A stretch of 64,000 nt of DNA from RYN-230 sp963718305. Lineage in GTDB: Bacteria > Actinomycetota > Actinomycetes > Streptosporangiales > Streptosporangiaceae. This document shows positions 1 through 8,428 of this stretch, piece after piece. The notes beneath the pieces are model-generated. The model made no database searches. It was not told the origin of the DNA and saw only the letters and a list, made by a program, of their open reading frames with translations. The position numbers and the translations under genes are program-made. How positions within the stretch are numbered: the stretch's first letter is position 1; each line of letters begins with the position of its first letter. The DNA lies in NCBI GenBank assembly GCA_963718305.1, contig CAVQZG010000018.1, positions 434,001 to 498,000 of the forward strand. The letters are read 5' to 3'.

Positions 1-895
1 AGATCTGCCGGAGCACGGCCTCGGGGGTGACCTCCACGGTCTCGTCGAGGAAGATCCGCCCGGACAGCGCGACCACCATGGCGTCGAACACCACGTCCGG
101 GTAACTCTCGTCGTCGTTGGACCCGTGCTGGAACGGAGCGATTCCGCGCAAGTCCAGGAGTTGCCCCGCGATCAGGGTCGTGTCGATGGCGCCGCGCACG
201 CTGCTGCCCTGCCGGACATCCGGGTGCTCGCGGGTGGCCCGGGTCACCGCGACCGCGTCGGCCACCAGCCGGATGTACAGCTCCGGGTCCAGGTCCGGCA
301 GCGGGGCCCGGAGCGCGACGATGCCCCGCTCCGACTCCGCGTCCTGGTAGGTGATGGCCAGCCGGCACAGCCGGTCGTGCACCGACGTGGACAGCCGGGT
401 GGTGCCCACGTTGTCGTACGGGTTCATCGACGCGATCACCCGGAACGTGGGCCTGGCGGTGACCGTGCCCGCCCGGGGCACCGCCACCTGCCGCTCGGCC
501 ATGGCGGTGAGCAGCGTGTTCAGCGTGTCCTCGGGGGCCCGGTTGAACTCCTCGATGTACAGGAACCCGCCTTCGCGCATGGCCTCCAGCAGCGGGCCGT
601 CCACGAAGTTGTCCGCGCTGTAGTCCTCGCGCAGCACCCGGGCCGGGTTGTGATGCCCGATCAGCTTGGCCGGGGTGAGGTCCGCGTTGCCCTCGACGAA
701 CACGAACGGGATGCCCCACTCGGCCGTGATCGCCCGCAGCAGCGTGCTCTTGCTGGTGCCGGGCGGTCCTTCCAGGATGATGTCGCGGCCGGCGGCGACG
801 GCCGCGAGCGTGAGGGTCAGCTCACGCTCGCGGCCCACCAGCCGTGCGGCCACCCGGTCATAGGTCTCCGCCAGCTTGACGTGCTCGTCGTTCAC
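1..895 (-). CDS. MoxR-family AAA+ ATPase (3' end outside window)
   Basis: The N-terminal ~298 codons of a MoxR-like ATPase; the C-terminus lies beyond base 1. Walker A GPPGTSKS is at residues 43-50. Walker B with the acidic pair (FLYIEEFN) is near residue 110. A sensor-1-like stretch IASMNPYDNVG follows, which is the usual MoxR order. MoxR ATPases are chaperone-like and normally work with a von Willebrand A protein to assemble or activate metal/cofactor enzymes; a partner gene would be expected just outside the window. The GTG start (893-895) overlaps the stop of the upstream dehydrogenase as GTGA, so the gene is translationally coupled to the mycofactocin-type dehydrogenase operon. A role in maturing those enzymes is inference. 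Confidence 0.9.
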   Translation of the reverse strand, partial: MNDEHVKLAETYDRVAARLVGRERELTLTLAAVAAGRDIILEGPPGTSKSTLLRAITAEWGIPFVFVEGNADLTPAKLIGHHNPARVLREDYSADNFVDGPLLEAMREGGFLYIEEFNRAPEDTLNTLLTAMAERQVAVPRAGTVTARPTFRVIASMNPYDNVGTTRLSTSVHDRLCRLAITYQDAESERGIVALRAPLPDLDPELYIRLVADAVAVTRATREHPDVRQGSSVRGAIDTTLIAGQLLDLRGIAPFQHGSNDDESYPDVVFDAMVVALSGRIFLDETVEVTPEAVLRQI

Positions 896-1728
896 TTGGT
901 GAGCAGCCCCGCGTCGACCGGCAGCGTCACCCCGGTGACGTACCGGGCCTCGTCTGAGGCCAGCCACAGCACCGCGTTGGAGATGTCCACCGGCTCCACC
1001 CACGGGATCGGCAGCACGTTCAGCGTCTGGAACCGCTCGCTCAGGACTTCCTTGGTGCGCTCGGCCGGTGGCAGGTCGGGGGCGAACAGCTCGTAGGTCG
1101 CGGAGTTCTGGATCATGTCGGTATCCACTGCGGTGGGGTGCACGCTGTTGACCCGGATCATGTCCGGGGCCAGTTCCAGGGCCAGCGTGCGCATCAGGCC
1201 CACCACGCCGTGCTTGGCCGCGTTGTAGTGACCGGTGTTCGGGAGGGCCTGCAGGCCAGCGGTCGAGCTGGTCAGGATCATCGAGCCGCCGCCGTTGGCC
1301 CGCAGGTGCGGGATGGCCGCCTTGGCCGCGTGCCAGACGCCGGTGAGGTTGACGTCGATCATGTCCTGCCAGTGCTTCTCGTCGAGTTCCTCCATCGTGC
1401 CGAAGCTGAAGATGCCCGCATTGGCGGACACGATGTCGAGCTTGCCGAGCTGCGTGACCCCCTCGTCCAGCGCGGCCTTGAGCGCGCCGTAGTCCCGGAC
1501 GTCGGCCTGGGTGGCGACGATGCGCCGGTCCAGCGCCTCGACTTCCTTGACCGTCTCAGCCAGGTCGTCGGGGGTGGACATGGCGTAGGGCACGCTGTCG
1601 ATCTGGCCGGCCAGATCCACCGCGATGATGTCCGCGCCCTCCTGGGCCAGCCGGATCGCGTGGCTGCGGCCCTGGCCGCGGGCCGCTCCGGTGATGAAGG
1701 CGACTTTGCCTGCTACTCGTCCTGCCAT
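892..1728 (-). CDS. mycofactocin-coupled SDR family oxidoreductase (copy 1)
   Basis: A 278-aa short-chain dehydrogenase. The nucleotide motif TGAARGQG is at 13-20, D38 ends beta-2, NAG is at 103-105, and the catalytic residues are S155, Y168 and K172. A roughly 30-residue insertion after beta-2 (about 39-70, containing DDLAETVKEVEALDRR) is the hallmark of the mycofactocin-coupled SDR family, whose NAD(H) is held tightly and re-oxidised by mycofactocin. It is probably a cytosolic alcohol dehydrogenase; the substrate cannot be read from the sequence. It is the last of four paralogues in a minus-strand operon, 12 nt behind copy 2, whose TAG stop forms part of its Shine-Dalgarno TAGGAGAG. Its own stop overlaps the MoxR start. 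Confidence 0.93.
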   Translation of the reverse strand: MAGRVAGKVAFITGAARGQGRSHAIRLAQEGADIIAVDLAGQIDSVPYAMSTPDDLAETVKEVEALDRRIVATQADVRDYGALKAALDEGVTQLGKLDIVSANAGIFSFGTMEELDEKHWQDMIDVNLTGVWHAAKAAIPHLRANGGGSMILTSSTAGLQALPNTGHYNAAKHGVVGLMRTLALELAPDMIRVNSVHPTAVDTDMIQNSATYELFAPDLPPAERTKEVLSERFQTLNVLPIPWVEPVDISNAVLWLASDEARYVTGVTLPVDAGLLTK

Positions 1729-1740
1729 GGGGGATCTCTC

Positions 1741-2550
1741 CTATCGGATCGTGTTGCCTGCGTCGACGGTGAACTCCAGGCCGGTGACGTACTGGGCTTC
1801 GTCGGAGGCCAGGAACAGCACCGCGTTGCTGATGTCCCGGGCCTCCACGGCCTCCACCGGGAGGGTGTTCACGAAGATCGGGCCGAGGGCCGGGTCCCGC
1901 TCGATGAGCGGGTTCAGCCCGCCGAGGCCCTCCACCATCGGGGTGTTGACCCCGGTCGGGTGCACCGTGTTGACCCGGATCTTGTGCTGGGCCAGCTCGT
2001 TGGCCATAGTCCGCGCGATGCCCACCACGCCGTGCTTGGCCGCGACGTACGGGGCCAGGAAGGGCAGGCCCTTGATGCCGGCGGTCGAGCTGGTGCAGAT
2101 GATCGACCCGCCGCCCGCGGCGATGAGGTGCGGCGCGCAGGCCACCATGGTGTTCCACACGCCGGTCAGGTTGGTGTCCAGGGTGTCCTGCCACACCGCC
2201 GGGGTCACCTCGTCCCACGCCTGCACCGTGCAGATGCCCGCGTTCGCGCAGACGATGTCCAGGTGCCCGAGCTGCGCCACGCCGTCGTCCACCGCGGTCT
2301 TCAGCGCGGCGGCGTCCCGCACGTCGGCCGGGGTCGCGATGATCCGGCGGTCCAGCGCCTCGACTTCCTTGACCGTCTCGGCCAGGTCGGCCTCGGTCGA
2401 CATGCCGTAGCCCACCGTGTCGTAGTCACGGCAGATGTCCACCGCGATGATGTCGGCGCCCTCCTCGGCGAGCCGGATCGCATGACTGCGGCCCTGGCCG
2501 CGCCCGGCCCCGGTGATGAAGGCGACCTTGCCCGCTACTCGTCCAGCCAT
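1741..2550 (-). CDS. mycofactocin-coupled SDR family oxidoreductase (copy 2)
   Basis: A 269-aa paralogue of copy 1 with the same register: TGAGRGQG at 13-20, the family insertion at about 39-70, NAG at 103-105, S155, Y168 and K172. The loop before the active site and the C-terminal third differ clearly from the other copies (for example VEGLGGLNPLIERDP in the substrate lid), which suggests a different alcohol specificity. The ATG start is preceded by GAGGAG at 6 nt spacing. It is third in the operon, 20 nt behind copy 3. Membership of the mycofactocin-coupled group follows from the insertion and from mftABC lying upstream on the same strand; the substrate is unknown. Confidence 0.93.
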   Translation of the reverse strand: MAGRVAGKVAFITGAGRGQGRSHAIRLAEEGADIIAVDICRDYDTVGYGMSTEADLAETVKEVEALDRRIIATPADVRDAAALKTAVDDGVAQLGHLDIVCANAGICTVQAWDEVTPAVWQDTLDTNLTGVWNTMVACAPHLIAAGGGSIICTSSTAGIKGLPFLAPYVAAKHGVVGIARTMANELAQHKIRVNTVHPTGVNTPMVEGLGGLNPLIERDPALGPIFVNTLPVEAVEARDISNAVLFLASDEAQYVTGLEFTVDAGNTIR

Positions 2551-2570
2551 TCAGTGCTCCTCGTGGATAG

Positions 2571-3407
2571 TTACTTGAGCAGGCAGCCGGCGTCCACCGG
2601 CAGCGCCACCCCGGTGATGTAGCGGGCCTCGTCGGAGGCCAGGAACAGCACCGCGTTGCTGATGTCGACCGCGTCCACCCAGGGGATGGGCAGCACGTTC
2701 ATGGCCTGCGACGCGGGCTCGAAGTCGGCCCGGGTCGGGTGCTCCAGGTCGGGCCGGAACAGCCGGTACGTCGCCTCGTTCTGGATCATCGGGGTGTCCA
2801 CCTGGGTGGGGTGGATGCTGTTGACCCGGATCGAGTGCGGCGCCAGCTCCAGGGCCAGCGTGCGCATCAGCCCGACCACGCCGTGCTTGGCCGACACGTA
2901 GTGCGCGATGTTGGCGTACGCCTGCAGCCCGGCCGCCGAGCTGGTCAGCACGATGGAGCCGCCGTGGCCGCCCTCGATCAGGTGCGGCACGGCCGCCTTG
3001 GCCGTGTGCCAGACCCCGCTCAGGTTGACGTCGATCATGTCCTGCCAGGTCTGCTCGGCCAGCTCCTGCGCCGCGTACGGCGAGGAGCCGATCCCGGCGT
3101 TGGCGCTGACGATGTCCAGCCGCCCCAGCTGCGCGACCCCGTCGTCCAGGGCGGCCTTCACCGCGCCGTAGTCCCGGACGTCGGCTTTCGTGGCGACGAT
3201 CCGCCGGTCCAGCGCCTCCACTTCCTTGACCGTCTCGGCCAGGTCCTGCTCGGTGGCGCCCGCGTACGGCATGCCCGGCATGTCCGCGCAGACGTCGACC
3301 GCGATGATGTCCGCGCCCTCCTGCGCGAGCCGGACCGCGTGGCTGCGGCCCTGGCCGCGGGCCGCGCCGGTGATGAAGGCGACCTTGCCTGCTACCCGTC
3401 CTGCCAT
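2571..3407 (-). CDS. mycofactocin-coupled SDR family oxidoreductase (copy 3)
   Basis: A 278-aa paralogue. The open frame extends further upstream, but the ATG at 3407 is chosen because the protein then begins MAGRVAGKVAF like copies 1 and 2, and because the SD GAGGTGG, which overlaps the TGA stop of copy 4, sits just upstream. TGAARGQG, the ~30-residue beta-2 insertion, NAG and the triad (about S157, Y170, K174) are all present. Its C-terminal half is the closest to copy 1 (shared PTxVDTxMIQN and LNVLPIPWV-like stretches), so the two may be a recent duplication. Role as for the family: alcohol oxidation with a non-exchangeable nicotinamide recycled by mycofactocin. Confidence 0.93.
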   Translation of the reverse strand: MAGRVAGKVAFITGAARGQGRSHAVRLAQEGADIIAVDVCADMPGMPYAGATEQDLAETVKEVEALDRRIVATKADVRDYGAVKAALDDGVAQLGRLDIVSANAGIGSSPYAAQELAEQTWQDMIDVNLSGVWHTAKAAVPHLIEGGHGGSIVLTSSAAGLQAYANIAHYVSAKHGVVGLMRTLALELAPHSIRVNSIHPTQVDTPMIQNEATYRLFRPDLEHPTRADFEPASQAMNVLPIPWVDAVDISNAVLFLASDEARYITGVALPVDAGCLLK

Positions 3408-3417
3408 ATCGGCCACC

Positions 3418-4248
3418 TCACCTCTTGTTCGAGAAGCCGGCGTCGACCGGGACCGTGATGCCGGTGACGTAGCGGCCGTCGTCGGAGACCAGCCACAGGA
3501 TGGCGTTGGAGATGTCAACCGGCTCGACCATGTCCACCGGCAGCGCGTTGGCCATGGCCTGGCCCATGGCCGGGTCGGACTCGAGGAACTGCTGCATGAC
3601 CTCGTTGACCACCATGGGCGTGCGGACGCCGGTCGGGTGTACCGAGTTCACCCGGATCCGGTGCGGCGCGAGGAGGTTGGCGTAGGAGCGCATCAGGCCG
3701 ACCACGCCGTGCTTGGACGCCGTGTAGCCCAGGCCGCCGCGGGTCCCGCCGCCGATCCCGGTGATGCCCGCCGTCGAGCTGGTCAGCACGATCGCGCCAC
3801 CCTGGCCGCGCTCGATCATGGACGGGATGGCGGTCTCCACCGTGTTGAACACGCCGGTCAGGTTGACGTCGATGACGTCCTGCCACGCCTCGTGGCGCTC
3901 CTCGCCCAGGGCCATCGGCGCGATCCCGGCGTTGGCCAGCACGATGTCCACCGGGCCCAGTTCGGCGACGCCCGCGTCGAACGCGGCCTTCAGGCCGGCC
4001 TCGTCCCGCACGTCGGCCTCGCGGGCCAGGATCCGCCGGTCCAGCGCCTCGACCTCCTTGACCGTCTCGGCCAGGTCGTCGGGCGTGGCCATCGGGTAGG
4101 CCACCGACTCGATCTGCCGGCAGAGGTCCACCGCGATGATGTCCGCGCCTTCCTGGGCCAGCCGGATGGCGTGGCTGCGGCCCTGGCCGCGGGCCGCGCC
4201 GGTGATGAAGGCCACCTTGCCTTCGAGTTTTCCTGCCACTTCTGTCAC
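3418..4248 (-). CDS. mycofactocin-coupled SDR family oxidoreductase (copy 4, first in operon)
   Basis: A 276-aa SDR that opens the four-dehydrogenase operon. TGAARGQG, the mycofactocin-type insertion with DDLAETVKEVEALDRR, NAG, the LTSSTAG serine and a YTASK active site are all visible. A glycine-rich stretch GIGGGTRGGLG just before the catalytic Tyr is unique among the four copies. The start is GTG (4246-4248) with GAGAGG upstream. The N-terminus differs from the other copies, which all begin MAGRVAGK, so this is the most divergent paralogue. About 140 nt separate it from the OYE gene upstream; it could have its own promoter or be read through from mftA. Confidence 0.92.
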   Translation of the reverse strand: MTEVAGKLEGKVAFITGAARGQGRSHAIRLAQEGADIIAVDLCRQIESVAYPMATPDDLAETVKEVEALDRRILAREADVRDEAGLKAAFDAGVAELGPVDIVLANAGIAPMALGEERHEAWQDVIDVNLTGVFNTVETAIPSMIERGQGGAIVLTSSTAGITGIGGGTRGGLGYTASKHGVVGLMRSYANLLAPHRIRVNSVHPTGVRTPMVVNEVMQQFLESDPAMGQAMANALPVDMVEPVDISNAILWLVSDDGRYVTGITVPVDAGFSNKR

Positions 4249-4388
4249 TGCCTCTCTCGTGATCTCTGCGCTGCCGGCGGTCGCCGGCGGGTCTCCTGCG
4301 ACGGCCCTCCCTTGCGCGCGGCCTGGGCGCCGACCTGGTTTACGTTGCGGCTCATAAAGCTCGGCCGCGGCCTGCGGGCAGACGCCCG

Positions 4389-6519
4389 CTAACGCGCGGC
4401 GGGCTGTCTCTGCGGCGCCGGCACTGGCGGGGGCGGCTGTTCGCGCTCCAGGGCCCCGGGGTCAGCCGTGCCGATCTCCAGCGCCCGACGGCGGCCTTCC
4501 AGTACGGCCTCCGCGGCGGTGCGCGGGGCCACGCAGTCGCCTGCGCGGCGGGCACCGGGCGGCCCCGTGCTGGCCAGCGCCGCCTCGTACAGGCGCGTCT
4601 CGGCCAGCCGGGGGCCGCAGTCCACGACCGCCGCGCAGCCGATCTCCCGCTGCTCCCCGGTCCAGGCGTCTTCCAGCAGCGCCCGGCCGGGTCCGGCCCG
4701 CCCGGGCTTGATGTCACGGAGCAGCGACCGCAGCGCCCGGGTCACCCCGGCCCGCTGCAGGCGGGCGTTGGCGCCGGCCAGGTCGCCGGTGCGGGACAGC
4801 TGGGTCCCGGCCACCTGGTCCGGCGTCACCAGGGTCACGGTGCGGCCGCCCGCGGCGAGCCACTCGGCCATCGCGACCCCGGCCGGGCCGCCGACCGGGT
4901 CATGCACCACGACCGGGCCGCCGGGGACGCAGGCCAGGCCGTCCGTCAGCACGGTGAGCGGGTCCAGGGTGGTCAGCGGGTCCCCGGCGGCGGGCGGGCG
5001 CAGGCACGCCAGGACGGGATCCGGTGGCGAGCAGCACCGTGGTCCCGGCGGCCCGGGCCGCGGCCAGATCGGCCGGGCCGATCTCGGTGCCGGTGTCGAT
5101 ACGCACGCCCAGCCGCCGGCACTCGGCGTCCAGCCAGGCGGGCAGCAGGGCCAGCCGTTCCCGGCCGGGCGCGCGGGCCGCGGTGCGCAGCGCCCCGCCG
5201 GTGCGCTCGCCGCGCTCGGCGACCCGGACCCGGTGGCCCCGGGCCGCGAGCACCCGGGCCGCTTCCAGGCCGGCCGGGCCGCCGCCGACCACGAGCACGT
5301 CCCGGGGGATCGGGTCACGGCCCTCCTCGGGCTGATCCTCGGTCTCGTGGCCGCTGCGCGGGTCGCCCACGCAGCTCACCAGGGGGTTACGCGGGTCGCG
5401 GACCTGGCACGCCTGGTTGCACAGCAGGCAGGGCCGGACCTCCCCCGGACGGTCCCGGCGCAGCTTGCCGACCAGGCCGGCGTCGGCGATCTGGGCCCGG
5501 GTCATCTCCACCAGGTCGCAGCCACCGCCGTCCAGCGCGTCCCGCGCGTCGTCCGGGCCGGCCACGCTGCCCTGCAGCACCACCGGGACCGCGCCGTCCA
5601 GCGCGTCCCGGACCCGCCGCGCGAGGGTGGCGTTGAACACCGGCGCCGTGTGCCCGTCTGGCCGGTACGAGGTGGGCGAGTAGGGACCGCCGCGCACCAC
5701 GACCAGCAGGTCCAGCCAGCCGCTGAGTTCGCGGGCCTGCCCGGCCGCGGTCTCCGGCGTCACCCCGGCCCAGGGGGCCAGCTCATCGCAGGACAGGCGC
5801 AGGCCCAGGATGCGCCGGGGCCCGATGGCGTCCCGGACCGCGGCGAGCACCTCCCGGGTCAGCCGGAGCCGGTCCTGGCCGTAGCCGTCGGCGCGGTGGT
5901 TGGTCAGGCCCGAGTGGAACTGGCGGAGCAGCGACCGGGCCCCGGCGTCGATCTCCACCCCGTCGGTACCGGCCGCGACCGCCAGCCCGGCCGCGGCGGC
6001 GAACCCGGCGGTCAGCGCGTCGATCTCCGGGGTGCCCATCTCCATCGGCACCTCGCGGGTGAGCGGGTCCGGGACACCGGACGGCCCCCACAGCACCGAC
6101 TGGGAGTAGGCGGAGGAACCCTGCAGGCCGGTGTGGCCCAGGCCGGCCAGCACCAGCGTGCCGTGCGGCTGGCACGCCGCGGCGATCTGCCGCCAGCCGC
6201 CGGCGGCCGCGGCGGCCAGCGGCGCCCGCTCGTACGGCCAGTCGGAGGCGTGCACCGAGGCGGTCTCGGTGACGATGAGCCCTGCCCCGCCGGCCGCCCG
6301 GCGTTCGTAGTACGCGACGTGCCGGGGCGAGAACCCGCGCCCGCCGCCCAGGCTGGCCCCGTCGTGGCTGGCCCCGTGGTGGCTGGCCCCGTGGTGGCAA
6401 GCAGAGCCCAGGTTCGTCTCGTGCGGGCCGAACATGACCCTGGATTGCGCGACCCGGCCGGCCAGCGTGACCGGGCCGGTGAGCCGCGCGAATCCCGGGG
6501 TCATGTCAGCGTGCGCCAC
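4389..6519 (-). pseudogene. mycofactocin-system FadH/OYE-type flavoprotein, frameshifted
   Basis: An old-yellow-enzyme TIM barrel (about residues 1-340) followed by an iron-sulfur cysteine set (CLLCNQAC and a later SCVGDP) and a Rossmann FAD domain (VLVVGGGPAGLE), as in 2,4-dienoyl-CoA reductase (FadH). Its place next to mftC matches the mycofactocin-associated OYE subfamily. The frame breaks at about 5015-5022. Before it the protein reads ...TTVLLATGS; after it the homologous sequence resumes as DPVLACLRPP in another frame and runs to the TAG at 4389. One missing base near GGATCCC would repair it. An unusual insertion, HHGASHHGASHDGAS, interrupts the conserved ETNLG region near residue 42 and comes from a 15-bp array. 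The GTG start overlaps the 3' end of mftC by 14 nt; an in-frame ATG lies at 6504. It is either a sequencing error or a recent inactivation. Confidence 0.85.
6351..6395. repeat. 3 x 15-bp tandem array inside the OYE gene
   Basis: Three contiguous units of ggctggccccgtNgt encode the HGAS-rich insertion in the minus-strand OYE gene. The unit length is a multiple of three, so the array itself keeps the frame. Confidence 0.9.
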
Positions 6520-7756
6520 CCGCCGCGAAACCGGCCAGCGGATTGACGTCGCACGCCCGGTCCGGCGGCGCGGGCACCGGGCGGCGCCCGATCGTCACCG
6601 GGACCGGCCGGGGGGCCTGCCCGCGCACCGGGCCGCGGTGTGAATGGTCATCTCCCGGCCGGGGGAGCGGGGTCCGGTCTGCCCCGGGCCGGGCCTGCTC
6701 GGCCCGGGCTCGCTCAGCCAGGGCCTGCTCACCGAAGCCGCGGACGCACTCCGGGTCCGGGCCGTCCAGCGGCAGCCCGGTGAAGAACTTCGCGGCCATG
6801 CAGCCGCCCCGGCAGGAGTCGTAGAACTGGCACGACCCGCAGGCGCCACCCGCGGAGGGCCCGCGCAGCTCGGCGAACAGCGCCGAGTCCCGCCAGACCG
6901 CCTCGAAGCCGCCGCCCGACCGGACGTTGCCGGCCAGGAAGTTCTCGTGGATCGCGAACGGGCAGGCGTACACGTCCCCGACCGGGTCGATCAGGCAGAC
7001 CACCCGGCCGGCCCCGCACATGTTCAGGCCGGGCAGCGCCTCGCCGTAGGCGGCCAGGTGGAAGAACGAGTCGCCGGTCAGCACCTGCTCGCCGTGCGCG
7101 CAGAGCCAGTCGTAGAGCCCGCGCTGCTGCCCGGCGGTCGGGTGCAGCTCGTCCCAGACGTCGGCGCCCCGGCCGGACGGCCGCAGCCGGGTGAGCCGCA
7201 GCTGGGCGCCGTACCGGTCGGCCAGCGCCTTGAACTCGTCCAGCTGCCCGGCATTCTGCCGGGTCACCACCACGGAGATCTTGAACCCGGCGAACCCGGC
7301 CGCGGCCAGGTGCTCCATGGCCGCGATGGCCATGGCGTACGAGCCCTGCCCGCGCACCGCGTCGTTGACCTCGGCGGTCGCGCCGTCCAGCGAGATCTGC
7401 ACGTCCACGTAGTCGCTCGCGGCCAGCTTGCGGGCCACGGCCGCGTCGATGCGGACGCCGTTGGTGGAGAACTTGACCCCGACGTGGTGCGCGGTGGCGT
7501 AGTCCACCAGTTCCCAGAAGTCGGGCCGGACGGTGGGCTCGCCGCCGCCGATGTTCACGTAGAACACCTGCATGCGTTCCAGCGTGTCGATGACGGCCTG
7601 GCACTCGGCGGTGCTCAGCTCGCCCGGGTCGCGCCGGCCGGAGCTGGACAGGCAGTGCACGCAGGCCAGGTTGCAGGCGTAGGTCAGCTCCCAGGTGAGG
7701 CAGATCGGCGCGTCCAGCCCGCGCTCGAACAGCTCCACCAGGGTTTCCGTGCTCAC
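6506..7756 (-). CDS. mftC: mycofactocin radical SAM maturase MftC
   Basis: A 416-aa radical SAM/SPASM enzyme. It decarboxylates and cross-links the C-terminal Val-Tyr of MftA in mycofactocin synthesis. The radical SAM cluster motif is C28-x3-C32-x2-C35 (ACNLACVHC), followed by GGGEP. The C-terminal SPASM cysteines sit in CGAGRVVC, CPFA, CGSCQFYDSCRGGC and PDPEC. I start it at GTG 7756, which overlaps the mftB stop as GTGA and gives the conserved N-terminus LTWELTYACN; a longer frame upstream is only the overlap with mftB. The tail after PECVRGFGEQ is longer than usual (about 60 extra Ala/Arg/Pro-rich residues). It is third in the mftA-B-C transcription unit. Confidence 0.96.
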   Translation of the reverse strand: MSTETLVELFERGLDAPICLTWELTYACNLACVHCLSSSGRRDPGELSTAECQAVIDTLERMQVFYVNIGGGEPTVRPDFWELVDYATAHHVGVKFSTNGVRIDAAVARKLAASDYVDVQISLDGATAEVNDAVRGQGSYAMAIAAMEHLAAAGFAGFKISVVVTRQNAGQLDEFKALADRYGAQLRLTRLRPSGRGADVWDELHPTAGQQRGLYDWLCAHGEQVLTGDSFFHLAAYGEALPGLNMCGAGRVVCLIDPVGDVYACPFAIHENFLAGNVRSGGGFEAVWRDSALFAELRGPSAGGACGSCQFYDSCRGGCMAAKFFTGLPLDGPDPECVRGFGEQALAERARAEQARPGADRTPLPRPGDDHSHRGPVRGQAPRPVPVTIGRRPVPAPPDRACDVNPLAGFAAGGAR

Positions 7757-8079
7757 GAGGCCGCCTGCGGGGTGATCATGCGTGATTCGGCCAGGACGGC
7801 CAGGCCGCGCTGGTAGGCGGCCAGGCTGCCGGGCTGGACGCCGGCCGCCGTGCACGCGGCCCGGGCCGAGGGATGCTCGTCCAGCGACCGGACCACGGCC
7901 AGCATGGTGGTGTTCTTCAGGAAGGACAGCCGCCGGGTGCCGAAGTGGTAGAGCAGCGCGCCGAACGGCTCCGGGCGGACCGCGACCCGCTCGTCCAGCC
8001 GCCAGGGCCGGTCCAGGTCGAACCGGTCTGCGGGGCCGGCCGGGTCCAGCAGGGCGGCCCCGGCCTGGTCAGTAGACAC
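7753..8079 (-). CDS. mftB: mycofactocin precursor chaperone MftB
   Basis: A 108-aa PqqD-like RiPP recognition protein, which binds the MftA leader and delivers it to MftC. The segment PWRLDERVAVRPEPFGALLY followed by RRLSFLKN is characteristic of MftB. The GTG start lies 11 nt inside the 3' end of mftA, and the stop overlaps mftC by 4 nt, so mftA, mftB and mftC are translationally coupled. Length and order match known mycofactocin loci. Confidence 0.95.
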   Translation of the reverse strand: MSTDQAGAALLDPAGPADRFDLDRPWRLDERVAVRPEPFGALLYHFGTRRLSFLKNTTMLAVVRSLDEHPSARAACTAAGVQPGSLAAYQRGLAVLAESRMITPQAAS

Positions 8080-8212
8080 CGCACATGCCGTCGATCGAGA
8101 CCTCTTCGACGAGCAGTTCCTCGGCGACCAGGCTCTCGTCCGCGGCCGGGCTGGCCGGCTGCGGTGCGGGGTGCTCGGCCGGTGTGGTCACGCTGGCGGT
8201 CTGTTCGTTCAT
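8069..8212 (-). CDS. mftA: mycofactocin precursor peptide MftA
   Basis: A 47-aa precursor peptide ending IDGMCGVY, the diagnostic core of mycofactocin; the terminal Val-Tyr is the part modified by MftC and ends up in the redox cofactor. The leader carries an acidic helix (EELLVEEVS) for MftB binding after a Pro/Ala-rich N-terminus. The ATG at 8212 is chosen over a longer open frame because GGAGG lies 6-7 nt upstream and the length fits the family. It is the first gene of the mftABC unit and is read from the promoter and double palindrome at 8292-8334. Confidence 0.97.
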   Translation of the reverse strand: MNEQTASVTTPAEHPAPQPASPAADESLVAEELLVEEVSIDGMCGVY

Positions 8213-8291
8213 GCCAGTCCTCCGGATCCTCGTCCGGCCCGCACTGGCCTGGGTCCGCCAGCACCGCCGCTGTCGTCTGCCCCACTCTGTG

Positions 8292-8334
8292 GCACTTAGT
8301 GCAGACACTAAAGGCACTCAGTGCCAAAGGTCAA
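8292..8334 (-). promoter_or_regulatory. mftA promoter with two MftR-type palindromic operators
   Basis: On the minus strand a -35 TTGACC (8329-8334), an 18-nt spacer and a -10 TAGTGT (8305-8310) precede mftA. The perfect palindrome GGCACTCAGTGCC (8313-8325) fills the spacer. A second, GCACTTAGTGC (8292-8302), lies directly downstream of the -10. Their centres are 22 bp apart, two helical turns, the layout expected for steric repression by a dimeric TetR-type factor. The divergent mftR gene makes MftR the obvious candidate (inference). Confidence 0.75.
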
Positions 8335-8428
8335 GGCGGGGCCTCTGGACTTTCGCATGCCCGGCCAGGTCGTGGCATGCTCCTGTCAGGCCCACGAGCC
8401 AGGCGGGACGGAAAGGCGGTGCTGGCCG

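Noticed and set aside
125..1096. Plus-strand open frames opposite the MoxR and dehydrogenase genes
   Set aside because: Shadow frames; the minus strand has clear MoxR and SDR motifs throughout.
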